64,000 nucleotides of DNA from Silene latifolia. Lineage: Eukaryota; Streptophyta; Magnoliopsida; Caryophyllales; Caryophyllaceae. A program made the position numbers and the translations under genes. This document shows positions 56,822 to 64,000 of this stretch, in pieces. The DNA lies in the NCBI RefSeq assembly GCF_048544455.1, contig NC_133526.1:9998001-10062000 (forward strand), read 5' to 3'. Numbering within the stretch: position 1 is the stretch's first letter; each line of letters begins with the position of its first letter. The notes beneath the pieces were generated by a model. It ran no database searches. It was not told where the DNA came from and saw only the letters and a list, made by a program, of their open reading frames with translations.

Positions 56822-57080
56822 CCGTGTGACCGGTCCAAAATCGGACGGAAACCGGTTTGGACCAGAACCGAAAACGACAAAAATCCAGACCGGATTACAA
56901 AAAATCCGGTCAAAGACCGGACCAGACTGGTTGCACCGAAATTGTTTTTTTACATATCCACCTTTTCAAATTCCGGTCCAAAATCTGGATCGGTTGGACT
57001 GGAATAAGCAGGGCTACAATGTTTTTTTAAATAATATTTTAAGCAAAAATATCAAATAAAAACAATTCCAGTCATTCTGG
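56822..57080. repeat. GACCGG/CCGGTC-rich low-complexity sequence
   Basis: Repeated ACCGG, GGACC and CCGGTC words suggest a decayed DNA transposon of the same style as 61164-61603. Borders cannot be set. Confidence 0.4.
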
Positions 57081-57116
57081 TTCGAACCGGAAAATTAAGG
57101 AGTAAGCTAAGTTATA

Positions 57117-57325
57117 CTCCCTCCGTCTTGGTCATTTGTTATCCTTTGTTTTTGGCACAAAGACCAAGGAAAGAGAAGAGAGTCAATTACTAAATGACAT
57201 GTGGATGAAATTGAGTGTAAATGAGCAAATTGTTCATCAAATGTAATCCTAAAATAGAAAGGACAACAATTGACTGAGACACTCAAAAATAGAAAAAGAC
57301 AATAAATGACCGGAACAGAGGGACG
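57117..57325. mobile_element. Stowaway MITE
   Basis: CTCCCTCCGTCTTGGTCATTTG at the left; CAATAAATGACCGGAACAGAG at the right, worn. TA at 57115-57116. Same family as 19144-19351. Confidence 0.75.
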
Positions 57326-57556
57326 AGATTGAAAATTGGTATTATACCACCATTGAGAACTACATAGACATTGCAAAAAAGTTTCTAAACATCTATTTAC
57401 CGCCTCAATTTGGCCCATCCATATGAAGATGGTATGCAGATAGACAACGGTTTGCTGGGTTTGCTCATCATTTATGATTTTATACTTAAATTGAGAAATT
57501 AACTACTCTATGGTATGTTTGGGAACATAGATTTGAATTTGAATTCCGGAGTTACA

Positions 57557-57690
57557 GCTAGTCACTGCCTCATGGGTCACGTTGGTCGGGTAAAATCGAT
57601 CCGAGAGACGGGTAGGTTCCGGGCGGGTCGTGTCAGGCCAAATGCTTGACTACCCCAGGTAGTATTCGGATAATAAGCCCTATGCTTCAA
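57557..57690 (+). repeat. Segmental duplication, left copy (split by a Helitron)
   Basis: 134 bp from GCTAGTCACTGCCTCATG to ATGCTTCAA matches 60283-60416 over its full length. The homology continues at 59771 and 60417, on the other side of the Helitron. Confidence 0.85.
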
Positions 57691-57701
57691 TCATCATATC
57701 T

Positions 57702-57783
57702 CATCTCATCCCATATCTCATCTCATATCTCATATCTCATATCTCATATCTCATCTCATCTCTCATATCTCATATCTCATATA
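57702..57783. repeat. (CTCATAT)n microsatellite at the Helitron 5' end
   Basis: CTCATAT and CTCAT units alternate for about 80 bp. Confidence 0.85.
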
Positions 57784-57949
57784 TTTCTTTAATGCAATAG
57801 CCAAATGTGTGATGTGCCATCATAGTTTTTCATCTAGAGTTGATGTGACGGTTAAATAACGCACAACTAAATAAGGAAAAAACAAAGACTAATTGAAACT
57901 TGCCTTTAATAAAAAATTATTATTAAATATTATATTCAACGTAATTTAT

Positions 57950-58385
57950 TTTCGCAGTACATCTTTTACTCATTTCAGTACTTTTTTTCCCATTATTTTC
58001 CATTTCCCTACCCTTGAGATAAAAAAAAACATAAACTCTTCTTCTCTCAACCTCGAACACTTCAAACTTTGAATCAATCAAAACTTATTTATATGCGTTT
58101 GCTGGTGAGTTTGCTGGTCATGGCCCATGGGTAACGGATTGTGAGGCAGTGGCCAGGGGCGTGGTGGTAGGGGTGGTTAGATGGTGCTGGGTGGGGTTAG
58201 GTTGCTAGATGGTACAAGGTAATATGCGGTTCTAGATGGTACATGGTAATGGTTTCATGGTTTTTTTTGTTTTTTCTCTAGGTAGTACAATGAGAGAGGA
58301 GAGAGGGGTGAAACCGTGAAAGTGAGAAGGGCAAAATAGTCAAAGGTGTACTGTAATGAGTAAAATATGTACTGCGAAAATAAAC
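57950..58385. mobile_element. TIR element nested in the Helitron
   Basis: TATTTTCGCAGTACATCTTTTACTCAT at the left matches ATGAGTAAAATATGTACTGCGAAAATA at the right. It resembles the ends of 42488-43853 (GTAC...TTTTACTCATTCATG). No exact target duplication; TATATTCAA and CATATTCAA outside are a possible worn pair. Confidence 0.65.
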
Positions 58386-59770
58386 ACTCATATTCAATGA
58401 TCTTTAATGCGTTATAAATGTCTTTTATGATATATTAAAATCTATTTTGAAATACATTTTAGCTGAATTTATAAGACTTATAAAATACGCCTACAATTAT
58501 AATTAAAAGAGGATTAACATGTGATTTTCAAAATATCTTTTACGAAATTATTATTTTCTTTTCCGAAAATTAGCCAAAAGTATTTTGAAAAATACTAAGT
58601 ACGTAATTTTTTTTAAATAGCAAAATTTTAGCTAGTCGTAGCCTATTTCGAAAAGATTTCAACTATATTATTAAAATGTTACAGTATAAGATATAGTTAT
58701 TTTATAATCCCTATACCATGTGACGCATATAAATTACATGTGACGAAACACTTTATATTAAAGAAAATATAAATATCTTATTGGGTTCTTATATATTTAA
58801 GACATATAAAGTTAATATAATAGAATATTTATAAATAGATAAAGTGAACAATCGGTAAGTTGGGATAAAAGAGATTAATTGGTGAATTTGGTAAGCATCC
58901 ACCAGTAAGTGGATTATACATCCGATGTACTACCACCAATTTATACTTTCTGAGCATTATAATAAAGTTTTTTAGCTTTGTTTTAAAAATTATGAGTCTT
59001 ACTATAAAGTTTCTGAGATTAAAACATTAAGCTCAAAAAAATTACAATAAAACTCAAAAACATTACATATAAAACTAACATAAATTTGAGTTTTGACGGA
59101 AAAAAAAATTAAAATCTAAATTATAAACTTTATTAAGCTTTGAAAATATACACATGCTCAAAAATAAATAGAGTTTGAGGTAATAATCTCAGAAAAAAAT
59201 AGAAAAATGCTCAAAAACAAGTAAAATCTGAGATAATACATCCGATGTATGTTCTTTTTTCTCAGCATTCACAATAAAAGAAAAATTCTTAGGTGTACCC
59301 AAGATATGACATTATCATACACTTAAACCAATAAGAATATTATAGTTATAAACATTAACATCGATTGTCTTGATAAATGAGCGGTCTCATTGTTTAGGGC
59401 GTACAAAAACATAGTAGATTTATACACATAAGAAACTTTGTGAATAAAAAATCGAGAATATACATAAGTGACAAACTTTCTTGATCCCATGATCACTTCA
59501 CTTATAGCAGATAATTTTTTTATATATGTCAATAACTCAATAAGAACAAATAAGAAATCATAATAAATGTGTATAAGGTGATCGAGTACATTACAAGTAC
59601 AACAATGAAAAAATGTTTGAAGCCTGACATATTGTGAGGGTTACGAACACGCTGAAAAAATAATTTCAATTTCAAAATATTAGTTTTTATGAATATTAAT
59701 AATGAAATAGCAATCTTTTATATTAAATATTTTAATGGAGGCCCATGAATTTTCACGGGTTTAAACCTAG

Positions 59771-60282
59771 TTTCCCTAATTTCTCGAATATAATTCCATG
59801 CGAGGAAAACATTGGATCTCCCGGTGAAGTGTAATGGCAATGTATGTAAATGCCAAACGCATGCCAAATTGCCCAAGTACAATAATTCAATTTTGACACT
59901 AGAAAAAGTGAAATAATTCAATTTTAACACCAGAAAAAGTACAATAATTCAACAAAGATATCCCCCCGTTTTGCAACATGTGATTTGATTTTTCAGATTT
60001 GTTTTTACTAAATGAATGGCAACTTATCTATCTTCATCCACTCATCGAATGCCGCCAACACGACATAGTGGATGATAATGCAGATGGTACGTTTAGATGA
60101 CAATTGTGCCAAATATAGGAATTAGAAAATTTTGTACTGTAAATTTGAGGGTTGTTCAATTGCCATCTTTTTATATTAAATGGAAAATTTAAAATTTATT
60201 TAGTTATTCGACGACTTAAATTTGAGGGTTGTTCAATTTCCTTTATAACAAATTCATATATGCCATTAACTTTGTGGGTTGG
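59771..60282. other. Right part of duplication and spacer
   Basis: 59771-59905 continues the segmental duplication (compare 60417-60487 plus 60679-60770). No gene. A few ACAATAATTCAA repeats. Confidence 0.6.
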
Positions 60283-60416
60283 GCTAGTCACTGCCTCATG
60301 TGTCACGTGGGTCGGGTAAAATCGATCCGAGTGATGGGTCGGTTCTGGGCGGGTTGTGTCGGGCCAAATGTTTGACTACCCCAAGTAGTATTCGTATAAT
60401 ACGGCCGGTGCTTCAA
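60283..60416 (+). repeat. Segmental duplication, right copy
   Basis: Counterpart of 57557-57690. It has the empty Helitron site but carries a MITE at 60488-60678 that the left copy lacks. Confidence 0.85.
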
Positions 60417-60487
60417 TTTTCCTAATCTCACGAATATAATTCCATACGAGGAAAACATTGAATCTCCCGATGAAGTGTAATGGCAAT

Positions 60488-60678
60488 CAGCTAGTCTTTG
60501 CTTTGTGAATGGTAATCCCGTCATTAGCGCGAGCATTTTCTCACAAAAAGGGAGAGGGGATAAGGTGGGGCACCCTCCATGTGCTTCCCACTTACCTCTC
60601 AATGGGTATTTTGTGAGAGGAAATGGTATCCGTCACAAGCTTGTGACGGATATCACCCGTTTTCAATGAGATTTTGTG
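60488..60678 (-). mobile_element. MULE-type MITE, family M1 copy 3 (TSD AATGGCAAT)
   Basis: 191 bp, inverted with respect to copies 1 and 2 and more diverged. Perfect 9-bp duplications AATGGCAAT (60479-60487, 60679-60687). The left duplicate shows the empty site (GTGTAATGGCAATGTATG, near 59830-59850). Confidence 0.88.
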
Positions 60679-61163
60679 AATGGCAATATATGTAAATGCC
60701 AAATTACCAAAGTACAATAATTCAAGTTTGGCACCAACAAAAAGTACAATAATTCAACAAAGAAGAGATCCCCCAGTTTTGCAACATGTGATTCAAAAAA
60801 GTACAATAATTCACATTTGTTTTTATTTTACTAACTGAATGACCAACTAGTCTATATTCATTCACTCATCGAATGACAACACGACTAGTAGATTTTTTTT
60901 AATCATAAAAAAAAAAAAAAAAAAAAAACGACTAGTGGATATTAATGCAAATGGTACTTGCATAAATTCTTACTTTAGACGGACATTATCCATCTACAGA
61001 TAGATCTTGTCCCTCTTACAAAATGAGAGTAGATAGTGCAAGTTTTTGAAAAATGGATATCTCCACGTGTCCTCTCATTTGCATTTTGTGAGAGGATCAT
61101 TAACATCTACAACTTTAGATGGATAGTGTCCGTCTACAATGAGACGGATTGCTTGGTCACATG

Positions 61164-61603
61164 TAGACCTGGCAAATCGGGTCAACGGGTCAGGTTCAGG
61201 TCCGGCCAATTGAGTCGGGTCATTTCGAGTTTCTAAAATATTCAGGTTAGTTCGGATCGGGTCGGGTCATTTCGGGTTTACAGGTCTGTTTCGGGTTTGT
61301 TGGTCGGGTTGTTTCGGGTCAAGCAGATCGGATCATTTTCGGGCCAATGATTAAGAAGGAAAAAGGCATTTCAAGTCTTTTGGGGCCAATAAAAGTTATG
61401 TTTTGTCGGGTCATTTTCGAGTTGGGTAGTTTCGGGTCGGGTCATTTCGAGTCGGGTAAGTACGGGTCTATGAAAGTTCGGGTCATTTTCGGGTCGGGTC
61501 AGGTTAATTTGGGTTTCGGGTGCGGCAATTCGGGTATATTTCGGATCTCGGGTTATCCTTTTCGAGTCGGGTCAATCGGGTCGGGTTGATTTTGCCAGGT
61601 CTA
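61164..61603. mobile_element. hAT-type MITE, 440 bp (TSD GTCACATG)
   Basis: TAGACCTGGCAAATC and GATTTTGCCAGGTCTA ends, perfect 8-bp duplications GTCACATG (61156-61163 and 61604-61611). The body is almost entirely made of CGGGTC/GGTCATTTCGGG words. Confidence 0.88.
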
Positions 61604-61611
61604 GTCACATG

Positions 61612-63976
61612 GAGGTTTTGTTTAGCTCACAATTGCCAAATATATGTAAGAACTAAATTACTTCCCAAAATGGAATCAATCAATACATATATATAAAACA
61701 GAAACTTTTCAAGCGATATTAGAGAGTCCAACTTTTTAAGAATTCTCATATATAAAATAATTTTTATATAAAATTATTATCATTATCCTAATAAGTGTAG
61801 ATCTAGCTTTTTCCTCTTAATAATTTATGAGAAAATTATCCTAATCGAAGTAGATCTAATAATTTATGAGAAAATAATCCTATTAGACGTAGATCAATTA
61901 TTTATGAGAAAAATAATACTAAAAGAAGTGGATCTAATAATTTATCTATTATTCTTTACTAAAATAATAATAGGAAAATAACTTTATAAAGAATATTTAT
62001 TTTAGAAATATTCATAACGCAAAAAAGGTCATATAATAAACGTATAAAAGTGTTAAAATTGCATATTTTATAAACATACAATTACTCATTATGAGGAAAA
62101 AAAAAAAACAAAAGAGATCCTAATTTTTTACAAATATAATAATACTCCAAATTCTAAGTTGTTCGACTTTAACTAACTAGTGAAATCCGTGTAGTAATAA
62201 AGATAATTTTATTTTATTACATTTTTGAATATTTGCAAGATTTACAAAATATTCGAGTTGTTAATTATAATCAAACCCCTAATTATCTTCCAAAAACATA
62301 AGAAAAAGCTGATTTTTATTTTAAAAAAAATACTCTAGAAAAAAGTCACATGTCATAATAGGAAAAAGAAGTAAGGAATGACATTTACTTGGCTTTTGGC
62401 TTTTACACTGGCGGCGGGAGGAGAATTTTTTTTTATAATGACAATATTAGAAATAAACAACTTCAACGGTGGCATGAAATAGTTTTAATTCTGAATATGA
62501 TTAGATTATCAATAATATTTACATAGGATTAAAAAAAATTGAGCTATCATTTAAAAATATTAAATAAGTCTCATATCGATTTTGTCAAGCCAAAAATTTA
62601 AATGGAAATGAACAAAGTCAAGAATTACAATTTTATACGGGACTAATAATCCAAGAACCAGCTAACTATGATTTTATGAATGAATCAGTGTACGATAAAT
62701 ATATAGAAAAATTGAGCGGACTATATATAATCTGCTATTATATCACCGAATTTTTTCTTCAAACTGGTTTCAAATTCATATCAAATCCATAATAGACGTT
62801 AAAAATGTATTGAACTGCCAAATATACAAAATTATTCGGTTACATCAATTTTTACTTTCTAAATTCCAATTCATCTATGTGTTTTTATTCACTTAATTAT
62901 TTACCGCGTTTGCGTATGGCTGGTTATTACTATGTCGTGCATTAATTGTATATTTAAAAGTGCAATAATTTTTGCAGTAGCTTTTCATAATTTATTTTTT
63001 GGGAAATTTTCATTTTGGTGCCCCAAGGTTTGGGTTAATTCCACTTTAGTGCCCTGAGATTTGCATAATTCCACTTTGGTGTCCTGAGGTTTCGACTACT
63101 TCCCACTTTGGTAACCCGAGTTTTGAAAAAAAAAAACTCTTTTTTTTTGTTAATGGTTAACTATGAGGTATCGCATATGAGTTTAGTTGAATATAAGGTA
63201 CTGCTTAGTGTAATAAATTAGGTTAAAATAAAGACAACTAATTGCATATATATTGGTTATGAAGTGAAACGATTGTACATATATAATTAGTAATTTGAAG
63301 CCATTTTCTTAAATTTGAAACTCTTTTTTGAAAATTTGTTCATTTTGTTATTATAAATAAAGAGTAGAATAATAATGTAAGATAATGATACTTGATTTTG
63401 TTGATAGACAAAATCTCAAATAAACAAAAATGAGTTATAATTTTAATGAAATTAATCTAAAACTAATCAAGTTTAACAGTAGTAGGATATCCTACTCCGT
63501 CCAATCAACATAAAACTCTTCATTTGCCTTTTGGAGGTCAGACTTTGAAAAGTTGATCATTAATTCACTCAAAAATATATCCCACATCTACAAAATTAGA
63601 CGTCATATTATATATTTCGCATGAAGTTCATAGGGAACAGCCAGTCTCAATGGTAGATAGTCAAAAACAAATTTATTGTTTAGAGATCTAACAAAAATCC
63701 TCCAAACAGTTACATATATAATTGAGATATCTGTTGTTTTGCGTACCACCATTCTACATTTATACTGTCGTATGCTTACAAAATGGAATTGGTAGATGTT
63801 GTAAGTTAATATAATTTGTGAATCTTATAAAAGTCAGTCTCAGTTATCACGTATTCATTTTAAGGAATTAAACCATATTTTTGGGAATGACGTTTTAAGT
63901 TGACTAAAATCGGTGGTGCGTAAAACAATAAAAATAGGTAACTACATAATATAATTAACGTAAACCAAAAAAAGTA
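61612..63976. other. AT-rich gene-free right flank
   Basis: No gene is supported. AATAATTTATGAGAAAAT..CCTA.TA.AAGTAGATC repeats occur near 61780-61945. A worn CACGGATTTCACTAG on the minus strand near 62177-62195 resembles a Helitron end without a hairpin. A ~32-bp tandem repeat is at 63005-63120. Confidence 0.5.
63005..63120. repeat. Tandem repeat, TTTGGTG.CCTGAGGTTT units
   Basis: Four imperfect units of about 30 bp built on CCACTTTGGTGCCCTGAGGTTTG. Confidence 0.75.
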
Positions 63977-64000
63977 CTCCCTCCTATTCTCCATATTGTT
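63977..64000. mobile_element. Stowaway MITE, cut by window edge
   Basis: TA then CTCCCTCCTATTCTCCATAT, the left end of the family at 14351-14553. Confidence 0.6.

Larger units (their letters stand above)
57691..59770 (+). mobile_element. Non-autonomous Helitron, 2,080 bp, both ends defined
   Basis: Begins TC (TCATCATATCTCATCTCATC) after an A and ends with the hairpin CCCATGAA-TT-TTCACGGG (59742-59759), TTTAAAC and CTAG (59767-59770) before a T. A paralogous segment at 60283-60487 reads straight through the site (GCTTCAA|TTTTCC, between 60416 and 60417) without any duplication, as expected for rolling-circle insertion between A and T. No Rep/helicase ORF is present. It contains a CTCATAT microsatellite (57702-57783) and a TIR element (about 57955-58385). 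Confidence 0.85.

Noticed and set aside
61347-61589. Gly/Ser-rich ORF (GSGHFESGKYG)
   Set aside because: It is a reading of the CGGGTC-word interior of a hAT-type MITE.
62177-62195. Helitron-like CTAG end on the minus strand
   Set aside because: The CTAG and CACGG are there but no hairpin partner precedes them.

Overview
This looks like nuclear DNA from a dicot plant. It is AT-rich, genes are sparse and contain introns (GT-AG, one GC-AG), and most of the space is plant-type mobile DNA: Stowaway, hAT-type and Mutator-type small elements, Helitrons, tRNA-derived SINEs, a Ty1/copia LTR and a Ty3/gypsy scrap. No rRNA or complete tRNA gene, CRISPR array or bacterial feature was seen. The species cannot be fixed from sequence alone.

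Layout. 0-16 kb: a short proline-rich ORF (minus, 2.2-2.8 kb) and an intronless GNAT acetyltransferase of the NATA1 type (minus, 5.3-6.0 kb), followed by about 10 kb of transposon debris that includes a decayed copia element with one intact-looking LTR. 16.0-16.4 kb: a truncated J-domain gene (minus) with HPN in place of HPD, apparently fused to the 3' flank of the neighbouring gene family. 16.7-38.4 kb: seven tandem copies (A to G here) of a two-exon GEM-like/GRAM-domain gene, all on the minus strand and spaced about 3.3-3.7 kb apart. Each has a TATA box about 100-110 bp before the ATG, and six keep a TGAGTCA/TGACTCA dyad about 63-71 bp further upstream. 44.6-48.4 kb: a two-MYB-repeat DIVARICATA/MYBS-type transcription factor (minus) with a 2.6 kb GC-AG intron. 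54.9-55.4 kb: a two-exon dihydroneopterin aldolase gene (plus). 56-64 kb: a gypsy remnant, a Helitron with definable ends, a duplicated segment and AT-rich sequence.

How it works together. The single genes (polyamine or amino-acid acetylation, folate synthesis, a MYB regulator) have no evident joint pathway. The coherent theme is the GRAM array, which grew by unequal exchange and conversion of about 3.5 kb units. Because the units are near copies of one another, they supply empty sites that date and bound several transposon insertions exactly. I did not find a convincing unknown biological system. The most unusual items are the array with its shared promoter dyad, the J-domain/array chimera, and the Helitron whose ends are proved by an empty paralogous site.
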